Below are positions 1 through 5,002 of a stretch of DNA of 9,621 bases, in pieces. The DNA lies in the NCBI GenBank assembly GCA_910588455.1, contig CAJUPG010000073.1, positions 1 through 9,621 of the forward strand, written 5' to 3'. The first letter of the stretch is position 1; each line of letters opens with the position of its first letter. A program made the position numbers and the translations under genes. Origin of the DNA: an uncultured Oscillospiraceae bacterium. GTDB taxonomy: Bacteria > Bacillota > Clostridia > Oscillospirales > Oscillospiraceae. The notes below the pieces were generated by a model. That model searched no databases. It saw only the letters and a list, made by a program, of their open reading frames with translations, and was not told the DNA's origin.

Positions 1-680
1 TGTTCATCGACAACATCTTCCGCTTTGTCCAGGCGGGCAGCGAGGTATCCACCCTCCTGGGCCGGATGCCCTCCGCGGTGGGCTACCAGCCCACCCTGGC
101 CAACGAGATGGGCCAGCTCCAGGAGCGGATCACCTCCACCAAGAGCGGTTCGGTCACCTCCGTTCAGGCGGTGTACGTGCCGGCGGACGATCTCACCGAC
201 CCGGCCACCGCCACCACCTTCGCCCATCTGGATGCCACCACGGTGCTCAGCCGCCGGATCTCCGAGCAGGGCATCTATCCGGCGGTGGACCCCCTGGCCT
301 CCTCCTCCCGCATTCTGGAGGCGGACATTGTGGGGGAGGAGCACTACCGGATTGCCCGGAAGTGCCAGGAAATTTTGGAAAAATACAGCGAATTGCAGGA
401 TATTATCGCCATTTTGGGCATGGAGGAGCTCAGTGACGAGGACCGGCGCGTTGTGGCCCGGGCCCGGCGCTTGCAGCGCTTCTTTGCCCAGCCCACCCAC
501 GTGGCGGAGAAGTTTACCGGCATCCCCGGCACCTACGTGCCCCTGCGGGACACGCTGGAGAGCTTCGGGGCTCTGGTGGACGGAGAGCTGGACCAGTACC
601 CGGAGGCGGCCTTCTACAACGTGGGTACCTGGCGGGACGTGGTGGAAAAGGCGAAAAAGATCGAGGCGGGTGAGCTGTGA
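1..680 (+). CDS. atpD: F1F0 ATP synthase subunit beta, C-terminal part (5' end outside window)
   Basis: This is the catalytic beta subunit of the F1 head, which makes ATP at the alpha/beta interface as the gamma shaft turns. The first complete codon is at position 3 and 225 residues are visible, about half of a normal beta subunit. The upstream part with the P-loop is outside the window. Visible family landmarks are FIDNIFRF at the very start, the GRMPSAVGYQPTLA segment, DATTVLSR, the GIYPAVDPLAS(S)SR segment, and EELSDED, the counterpart of the DELSEED lever that contacts the gamma shaft. The C-terminal part (FFAQP, then FTGIPGTYVPL) is also typical. The reading frame is intact to TGA at 678-680. 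The next gene starts inside this stop codon, so the two are translationally coupled, as at the end of standard bacterial atp operons. Identity is secure; only the 5' end is missing. Confidence 0.98.
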   Translation, partial: FIDNIFRFVQAGSEVSTLLGRMPSAVGYQPTLANEMGQLQERITSTKSGSVTSVQAVYVPADDLTDPATATTFAHLDATTVLSRRISEQGIYPAVDPLASSSRILEADIVGEEHYRIARKCQEILEKYSELQDIIAILGMEELSDEDRRVVARARRLQRFFAQPTHVAEKFTGIPGTYVPLRDTLESFGALVDGELDQYPEAAFYNVGTWRDVVEKAKKIEAGEL

Positions 681-1090
681 TGGAGGTCTTTCAGGTCCAT
701 ATCCTGGCGGCGGACCGGAATTTTTATGAGGGCCCCTGCGAGAGCCTGACCATTTCCACCAGCGACGGGGAGCAGGGGATCCTGGCCCACCACAGCAACA
801 TGATTGCCGCCGTACTGCCGGGAATACTGCGCTACCGGGTGCCGGGAGAGCCGGAGCAGGTGGCGGCAGTGTCCCCGGGTATGGTGAAGGTGGAGAGCAA
901 CGACGTACTGGTTCTGGTAGACTCCGCCGAGCGCCCGGAGGAAATTGACGCGGCCCGGGCAAGGCGGGAGGCGGACGAGGCCCGGGAGGCCCTGCTCCAG
1001 CAGAGGAGCCGCCAGGAGCACCAGCTGGCCCAGGCCGCCCTGGCCCGGGCCCTGAACCGCCTGCGGGTGAAGGACAGAGAAATGAAATGA
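680..1090 (+). CDS. atpC: F1F0 ATP synthase subunit epsilon
   Basis: This is the epsilon subunit of the F1 central stalk, which links gamma to the c-ring and can inhibit ATP hydrolysis. The 136-residue product has the expected two-part build. Residues about 1-85 form the beta-sandwich: FQVHILAADRNFYEG, then the highly conserved G-E-x-G-I-L-A-H-H segment, then a SPGMVKVESNDVLVLVDSAE strand pair. Residues about 86-136 form a charged helical hairpin rich in Glu, Arg, Ala and Gln. The ATG at 680 overlaps the atpD stop by one base (TGATG). A GTG immediately before it at 677 could also start the protein and would add one residue. The purine-rich stretch GAGGCGGGTGAG just upstream serves as ribosome binding site. 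It is the last gene of the atp operon, followed within 10 bases by a strong terminator. Length and position match the family. Confidence 0.96.
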   Translation: MEVFQVHILAADRNFYEGPCESLTISTSDGEQGILAHHSNMIAAVLPGILRYRVPGEPEQVAAVSPGMVKVESNDVLVLVDSAERPEEIDAARARREADEAREALLQQRSRQEHQLAQAALARALNRLRVKDREMK

Positions 1091-1095
1091 CAGAG

Positions 1096-1136
1096 AAATC
1101 AGGACCCTCCGGTTTTGCCGGGAGGGTCCTGATTTT
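1096..1136 (+). terminator. Rho-independent terminator of the atp operon, possibly bidirectional
   Basis: A near-perfect 15-bp stem pairs 1096-1110 (AAATCAGGACCCTCC) with 1121-1135 (GGAGGGTCCTGATTT) around a 10-base loop. It starts 5 bases after the atpC stop, and the 3' arm runs into a short T tract (TTTT at 1133-1136). The converging histidine kinase gene ends at 1203 on the other strand. On the minus strand the same hairpin is followed by the pyrimidine-rich TTTCTCTG, so it may also stop transcripts of the two-component operon, less efficiently. Confidence 0.85.
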
Positions 1137-1202
1137 CGCCCATGCGCCGGCGGCGAAAGGCGGAAAGCTCCTGGTCGGAGCAACAGACAAATCTCAAAAA
1201 AC

Positions 1203-2294
1203 TCAAGGCTCCGGATTTGTTTTCAGGGAAGCGGAAGCAACCGCTCCGCCTGACTCCCGGTTGCTCAGCCGGAGCCCGCCCCTGTGCTTCCGGCACAACA
1301 GGCCGCTGGTATACAGGCCCATGCCGAAATGCTCCGCTTGCTCTTCCTGCCGCTCAAAAGGCTTCGGTCCGTTTTTCAGCAGACTTGGGGGAAATCCGGG
1401 GCCGTCGTCTGCAACGGAAAGCCGCAGCATACTGCCCTCCAGGGCCAGCGTAATCTCCAGCTTCGTTTGGGCGAAGCGGGCTCCGTTGCCAATCAGGTTT
1501 TCTGCCACAATCATAAAAATCCCGCGGTCAATACGGACTGTCCCGGCGTCCGGCCCGGAGACAGCAAGATCCAGCGCCGGGGCCAGCAGCCGCGCCGTCT
1601 CCTCCAGCTCATGCCCCAGGGCGGCGCAGGACACGCCGGAGGGGTTTATAGGCAACTGCTCCAACCGCTGCACGGAGCTCATAGCCCCCACATACTGCTC
1701 AATCCGGAGGGTGTACTGTTCCAGCCGGTCCAGGGCCTGGGGACTGGCTGGGTCCTGCCGGAGCAGCTTGACGGTGCCCTTCAGAACAGTGATGGGGTTG
1801 CGCAGGTCGTGGGCAAAGGCGGCATTGAGCCGCTTGCGCTCCTCCGCCTGCCGCCACAGCTCCTGGTTTGTTTTCAGAAGCTCGTGGCGCATATTCTCAA
1901 AGGCCGCGCAGATTTTCCCCAATTCGTCGCCGGAGACATCCGGGAGGGTGAAATCCAGGTCGTGGGCCTGGATGCGCCGGGTGCCCTCCAGAAGCAGGCG
2001 GAGGGGCTTTTTCAGCTTCCAGTGATAAAACACCGCCCCCGCGGCCCCCAGACCTGTCACCGGAAACACCACAAAACCCAGAAGGGCGGCGGCGTACAGC
2101 GCCTGTATCAGCCGGAGCTGCTCCGGCGTGGGCTGGGGCAGGGCCGTGAATGTGCCGTCGATTCCAATGCTGACCCCGCCCAGGGGATACTGGGAGATGG
2201 CCGCCTCGTACCCCGTCCACAGCAGGAGTGCCAGACCCAGCGCCGCCAGCAGGCCGCACAGCGCCAGCAGAAAAAATGCCCGGGACAGGCTCAT
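1203..2294 (-). CDS. Membrane sensor histidine kinase of an OmpR-type two-component system
   Basis: A 363-residue kinase that should autophosphorylate on His and pass the phosphate to the response regulator encoded just upstream. Domains in order: transmembrane helix about 6-27; a short extracytoplasmic segment about 28-66 (too small for a folded sensor domain); second helix about 67-90; a HAMP-like linker about 91-145 (KKPLRLLLEG, then DELGKICAAFENM); the H box AFAHDLRNPITVLKG with phospho-acceptor H162; and a C-terminal ATPase domain. The latter has an N box (ENLIGN, N266 and N270), a G1 box (DDGPG, 296-300) and a G2 box (FGMGLYTSG, from 323). All catalytic motifs are intact. The ATG at 2294 lies 5 bases after the regulator's stop and has no good Shine-Dalgarno of its own, so translation is probably coupled to the regulator. 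An in-frame GTG 7 codons upstream would overlap the regulator and is less likely. The signal sensed cannot be read from the sequence. Confidence 0.93.
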   Translation of the reverse strand: MSLSRAFFLLALCGLLAALGLALLLWTGYEAAISQYPLGGVSIGIDGTFTALPQPTPEQLRLIQALYAAALLGFVVFPVTGLGAAGAVFYHWKLKKPLRLLLEGTRRIQAHDLDFTLPDVSGDELGKICAAFENMRHELLKTNQELWRQAEERKRLNAAFAHDLRNPITVLKGTVKLLRQDPASPQALDRLEQYTLRIEQYVGAMSSVQRLEQLPINPSGVSCAALGHELEETARLLAPALDLAVSGPDAGTVRIDRGIFMIVAENLIGNGARFAQTKLEITLALEGSMLRLSVADDGPGFPPSLLKNGPKPFERQEEQAEHFGMGLYTSGLLCRKHRGGLRLSNRESGGAVASASLKTNPEP

Positions 2295-2299
2295 ATTTT

Positions 2300-2971
2300 T
2301 CAGCCGTTCCACTTGTAGCCGCACCCCCAGACCGTTTCGATATAGCTGTAAAGCGTGTGGGCCGCCAGCTTGGCCCGGATTTTCCGGATGTGCTCCATCA
2401 CCGTGTCGCTGCTGCCCGTGCCGTCGATGCCCCACACGGCTTCGTAAATTCGCTCCCGGTCGAACACCTGCCCCGAGTTCAGGGACAGCAGCTCCAGAAT
2501 GTCAAACTCCCGGCGGGAGAGGGGGACCGGCTCGCCGCGAACAGTCACGGTCCGGGCGGAGTAGTCCACGGCGCACTCTCGGAAAAAGCGCAGGTTAGAA
2601 GGACTGTTCCGCCGCTGCTCCCGGCGCAGGTGGGCGGCGATGCGCGCCGCCAGCTCGTCCAGGTCAAAGGGCTTTATGATATAATCGTCCGCCCCCGCCT
2701 GAAAGCCCAGAATCTGGCTGGCGGATTCGATGCGGGCCGTCAGGAACAAAATAGGGCAGGCCACATGATCCCGGATGGTCTGGCAGACGGTCAGGCCGTC
2801 CATGCCCGGCATATTGATGTCCAGCAGGATCAGGTCCGGCTGTTTTTCCGCCTTTTGGACGGCCTCCTGCCCGCTGTAGGCGGTCAGGATTTCATACTGT
2901 GGAGAAAAGTAGGCTTTCATCGTATCCACGATGCCGCGTTCATCGTCCACAAGCAGCAGGATCGGTTTCAA
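2300..2971 (-). CDS. OmpR/PhoB-family response regulator
   Basis: A 223-residue DNA-binding response regulator, partner of the histidine kinase 5 bases downstream. The receiver domain spans about 3-117, with the acidic pair D9-D10, phospho-acceptor D51 (LLDINMPGMDG), T78 (FLTAR) and K100 (IIKPF). The winged-helix effector domain spans about 125-223, with LSRREFDILELL, a DRERIYEAVWG turn, the recognition helix region DTVMEHIRKIRAKL and the wing ETVWGCGYKWNG. The start chosen is TTG at 2971, because AGAGGAG lies 7 bases upstream of it and KPILLLVDDE is the usual beginning of the fold. An upstream in-frame ATG at 3016 would add 15 unrelated residues and would place the start upstream of the likely transcription start, so it is rejected. 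The gene has its own promoter with a direct repeat that may be its autoregulatory site. The regulon is unknown. Confidence 0.95.
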   Translation of the reverse strand: MKPILLLVDDERGIVDTMKAYFSPQYEILTAYSGQEAVQKAEKQPDLILLDINMPGMDGLTVCQTIRDHVACPILFLTARIESASQILGFQAGADDYIIKPFDLDELAARIAAHLRREQRRNSPSNLRFFRECAVDYSARTVTVRGEPVPLSRREFDILELLSLNSGQVFDRERIYEAVWGIDGTGSSDTVMEHIRKIRAKLAAHTLYSYIETVWGCGYKWNG

Positions 2972-2978
2972 ACAGATT

Positions 2979-2985
2979 CTCCTCT
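2979..2985 (-). promoter_or_regulatory. Shine-Dalgarno fixing the TTG start of the response regulator
   Basis: On the minus strand AGAGGAG sits 7 bases before TTG at 2971. No comparable site precedes the upstream ATG at 3016. This decides the start codon in favour of TTG. Confidence 0.8.
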
Positions 2986-3002
2986 CTGAAGGAGTTTTGC
3001 TT

Positions 3003-3050
3003 ATTTTATCACACAAATCTCAAGAAAGCCTCAAGAAAAAAATTTTTTTC
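3003..3050 (-). promoter_or_regulatory. Promoter of the two-component operon (activator-type)
   Basis: On the minus strand a good -10 box TAAAAT lies at 3003-3008, preceded by GTGTGA. At the standard 17-base distance (3026-3031) there is no usable -35 hexamer (AGGCTT). The place of the -35 is instead covered by a tandem repeat (3019-3038). Further upstream a 16-base palindromic A/T tract, GAAAAAAATTTTTTTC at 3035-3050, occupies about -39 to -54 relative to the expected start near 2996, which is where UP elements lie. The leader would be about 25 bases. The boxes are seen; activator dependence is inferred from the absent -35 box and the family of the encoded regulator. Confidence 0.65.
3019..3038 (-). 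repeat. Tandem direct repeat, candidate response-regulator operator
   Basis: Two perfect copies of TTTCTTGAG (minus strand; CTCAAGAAA on plus at 3019-3027 and 3030-3038) are spaced 11 bp start to start, one helical turn. The nearer copy ends 10 bases upstream of the -10 box. This is the geometry of pho-box-type sites, where two OmpR/PhoB-family monomers bind head-to-tail in place of a -35 box. Binding by the adjacent regulator is inferred. Confidence 0.65.
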
Positions 3051-3072
3051 AAGCAGGCGGAAGGCTGTTCAA

Positions 3073-3110
3073 AATTGGAAAGCACAGGCCGCCTAACAGG
3101 CGGCCTGTGC
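3073..3110 (-). terminator. Rho-independent terminator downstream of yebC
   Basis: A perfect 12-bp stem pairs GCACAGGCCGCC (3082-3093) with GGCGGCCTGTGC (3099-3110) around a 5-base loop. On the minus strand it is followed by TTTCCAATTTT. It lies 25 bases after the yebC stop and separates yebC from the two-component operon. No T tract follows on the plus strand. Confidence 0.85.
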
Positions 3111-3135
3111 TCAGTGGTGGTTGTCATACAGCAGG

Positions 3136-3864
3136 TCAATCCTGCTCCCAGTTGTGGTAGACGTTCTGCACGTCGTCGTTTTCTTCCAGAAAGTCAATGA
3201 GCTTTTCCATATTCTTGATGTCCGCCTCATCGGTAAGCTTCACGTAGTTCTGAGGCACCATCTGCACACCCGCCTCCAGGAAGGTATAGCCCTTGGCCTC
3301 CAGGCCGGCCACCACGTCGTTGAAGACGTCCGGGTCGGTGTAAACCTCAAACACGTCGTCATCCGCCTGCAGATCGTCCGCGCCGGCCTCCAGAGCGTCC
3401 ATCATCACCGTGTCCTCGTCCAAATCCTCCGAGTCCAGCACAATCACACCCTTGCGGTCGAAGGACCAGGACACGCAGCCAGTGGCGCCTAAGCCCTTGC
3501 CGTACTTGTCCAGCAGGTGCCGGACCTCCGGTGCGGTGCGGTTGCGGTTGTCGGTAAGGGCCTCCACAATAACGGCCACGCCGTTGGGGCCGTAGCCCTC
3601 ATAGACCACATTCTCAAAGCTGTCGGTGTTGCCCGAGCCCAGCGCCTTGTCGATGGTGCGCTTGATGTTGTCGTTGGGCATATTGGCGGCCTTGGCCTTG
3701 GCAATGACGGTGGCCAGGCGGGAGTTATTGGCCGGGTCGCCGCTGCCGCCGGTCTTGACGGCCACGATCATTTCCCGGGCGATTTTGGTAAAGATTTGAG
3801 AGCGCTTGGCGTCCGCCGCGCCCTTGGTTTTTTGAATATTATGCCACTTGGAATGTCCGGACAT
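3136..3864 (-). CDS. yebC: YebC/PmpR-family (TACO1-like) protein
   Basis: A 242-residue cytoplasmic protein of the YebC/PmpR/TACO1 family. The N-terminus MSGHSKWHNIQKTKGAADAKRSQ is nearly invariant in the family and is followed by FTKIAREMIVAV, a typical AKAANMPNDNIKRTIDKA segment, VYEGYGPNGVAVIVEALTDNRNRT, GCVSWSFDRKG and an acidic C-terminal part. Length is normal. Members were long annotated as transcriptional regulators, and more recent work links the family to translation of difficult sequences such as polyproline runs. Which role applies here cannot be told from the sequence. The start ATG at 3864 is preceded on the minus strand by AAAGGA with 8 bases spacing. It is a single-gene unit with its own sigma-A promoter (3909-3937) and terminator (3073-3110), although transcripts from the upstream thioesterase gene could also read in, since no terminator is seen between them. 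Confidence 0.96.
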   Translation of the reverse strand: MSGHSKWHNIQKTKGAADAKRSQIFTKIAREMIVAVKTGGSGDPANNSRLATVIAKAKAANMPNDNIKRTIDKALGSGNTDSFENVVYEGYGPNGVAVIVEALTDNRNRTAPEVRHLLDKYGKGLGATGCVSWSFDRKGVIVLDSEDLDEDTVMMDALEAGADDLQADDDVFEVYTDPDVFNDVVAGLEAKGYTFLEAGVQMVPQNYVKLTDEADIKNMEKLIDFLEENDDVQNVYHNWEQD

Positions 3865-3908
3865 AAAATCAATCCTTTCTGTTGTTTCATATATAAAGAA
3901 TCGGGCCC

Positions 3909-3937
3909 ATTATAGCACTTTTCAGGGCGTTTGACAA
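3909..3937 (-). promoter_or_regulatory. Sigma-A promoter of yebC
   Basis: On the minus strand TTGTCA (3932-3937) and a perfect TATAAT (3909-3914) are separated by exactly 17 bases. Transcription would start near 3902, giving a leader of about 38 bases. The -35 begins 4 bases after the stop of the upstream thioesterase gene. Confidence 0.85.
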
Positions 3938-3941
3938 CCCC

Positions 3942-4298
3942 TCAGTCCTTCTTCTGGGGCACCATAATGCGCAGGTGCCAGCCTTCGCCGCACTTGCCCT
4001 TTTCGTCGTGGACCTCGATGTCGAACCACATTTTGCGCCGCTCAATCTCCCGCAGGGTGGCGGTGGCGGTGACCTCCATCCCCACTGGTGTGGGGGCCAG
4101 GTGCTTCACATGGGCCTCCGCGCCCACGGTGGTCATGCCCTCGTCCAGATATTCCCGGGCCAGCTCCAGGGCGCTGGTTTCCATCAGGGCCAGCATATTG
4201 GGGGTAGAGAGGATTTTTGACCCCGCCGCGCCGATGCGTTTGGCGGTCATATCGTCAGTAACGGTCCAGGTTACGCTGTGCTGCTTCGGTTTTTCCAC
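3942..4298 (-). CDS. FlK-type hot-dog acyl-CoA thioesterase
   Basis: A small 118-residue protein of the hot-dog thioesterase type, most like the fluoroacetyl-CoA thioesterase (FlK) group. Residues T32, E40 and H66 have the spacing (8, then 26) known for the catalytic Thr42-Glu50-His76 of FlK. The surrounding text also fits: STPNMLALMETSA at the helix, GMTTVGAEAHVKHLAPTPVG before the next strand, then MEVTATATL and a final GEGWHLRIMVP strand. The protein likely acts as a dimer in the cytoplasm on a small acyl-CoA; fluoroacetate is not implied. The start is set at GTG 4298 because AAAAAGGAG lies 8 bases before it. An upstream ATG at 4325 has no ribosome binding site and would embed that motif in the coding sequence. 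The gene follows the DUF2344 gene by 38 bases with no terminator between, so it is probably the last gene of the radical SAM operon. Substrate is unknown. Confidence 0.85.
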   Translation of the reverse strand: MEKPKQHSVTWTVTDDMTAKRIGAAGSKILSTPNMLALMETSALELAREYLDEGMTTVGAEAHVKHLAPTPVGMEVTATATLREIERRKMWFDIEVHDEKGKCGEGWHLRIMVPQKKD

Positions 4299-4306
4299 AA
4301 TGATCG

Positions 4307-4315
4307 CTCCTTTTT
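4307..4315 (-). promoter_or_regulatory. Shine-Dalgarno fixing the GTG start of the thioesterase
   Basis: AAAAAGGAG on the minus strand lies 8 bases upstream of GTG at 4298. The longer reading from ATG 4325 would translate through this site and has none of its own. Confidence 0.75.
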
Positions 4316-4336
4316 CGCTATACATAACATTTTATC

Positions 4337-5002
4337 TTACCGGAACGGCTTCCCATCTGCGTCCAGCACCTCCCGGCGGTGGAAGGTGACGAAATCCGGG
4401 GCCAGCTCCGGATACGCCTGGCAGAATGCCGCCCGGATCAGCTCCGGGTTCAGGCCCGGATTCTGGGCCCGCAGCTCCGCGGACAGGGTCATGGTGTCCC
4501 GCTGGCATTGGATGTTCCAGCTTTGAATCAGGGGAATCAGGTCCACCTCCGTAAAGCCCGCCTTGGCCTTTTTAGACTTCTTGCGGACAATCAAACTCTC
4601 CCGGTTCAACAGGGCTTTGAGGGCCGTCTCCGTCTCCTGGGGACGGCCCTCTTCATATTCCATGTTGATAATGTAGTTTACATAAGATAATTCCTTCAGC
4701 TTCCGCTCCGCCGGATAGCAGCTGTGGACGATAATCCCCTCGGGCATCACGGCGGTGAGCCGCCCGGGAACCTCCTCCCGGGATACGCCGTCCAGCAGCA
4801 CGAACTCCAGAATCTCGCACTGGCTGGAGTACCCCACCGACAGGGGCAGGGCGATGGAGATAAAGGGGTGGGGATTGAAGCCCTCCGTATGCTTCAGGGG
4901 GACCCCGGCCCGGAAAAAGGCCCGCTGAAAGGTCCGCATCAAATCCAGGTGCGAGATGTACCGGGCCCGTCCCGTTTTGGCAAACAGCAGCCGGTCAGCC
5001 AT
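4337..5002 (-). CDS. Radical-SAM-linked DUF2344 protein (TIGR03936-like)
   Basis: A 221-residue protein of the DUF2344/TIGR03936 family, almost always encoded next to, or fused to, the large radical SAM protein found here. Recognisable text is the N-terminal LLFAKTGRARYISHLDLMRTFQRAFFRAG, followed by LKHTEGFNPHPFISIALPLSVGYSS and a conserved C-terminal region near the end (AFCQAYPELAPDFVTFHR). The basic, aromatic N-terminal segment suggests nucleic acid or tRNA/rRNA contact, but the family has no established reaction, so this is only inference. ATG at 5002 overlaps the upstream gene by 8 bases, and its ribosome binding site AAAGGAGG (plus-strand 5011-5018) lies inside that gene, so the two are translationally coupled. 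No catalytic motif is evident. Intact and of typical length. Confidence 0.88.
   Translation of the reverse strand: MADRLLFAKTGRARYISHLDLMRTFQRAFFRAGVPLKHTEGFNPHPFISIALPLSVGYSSQCEILEFVLLDGVSREEVPGRLTAVMPEGIIVHSCYPAERKLKELSYVNYIINMEYEEGRPQETETALKALLNRESLIVRKKSKKAKAGFTEVDLIPLIQSWNIQCQRDTMTLSAELRAQNPGLNPELIRAAFCQAYPELAPDFVTFHRREVLDADGKPFR

Noticed and set aside
25..729. 234-codon plus-strand open frame overlapping atpD
   Set aside because: It is an out-of-frame shadow of atpD: very rich in Pro, Arg, Ser and Trp, no family resemblance, and it conflicts with a clearly recognised atpD frame.
1167..1181. GCTCC-GGAGC hairpin as terminator for the histidine kinase
   Set aside because: A 5-bp stem followed only by a broken T run (CTTTCC). 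The strong hairpin at 1096-1136 is a better candidate for ending the kinase transcript.
1284..2989. Long plus-strand open frames opposite the kinase and regulator (1284-2318, 2228-2989)
   Set aside because: Both lie antisense to genes with intact catalytic motifs, have biased composition and no recognisable domains; typical of GC-rich antisense frames.
2972..3016. Upstream ATG start for the response regulator at 3016
   Set aside because: The added residues do not belong to the receiver fold, there is no ribosome binding site, and this start lies upstream of the predicted transcription start.
4299..4325. Upstream ATG start for the thioesterase at 4325
   Set aside because: No ribosome binding site precedes it, while AAAAAGGAG inside this stretch is correctly placed for GTG at 4298.
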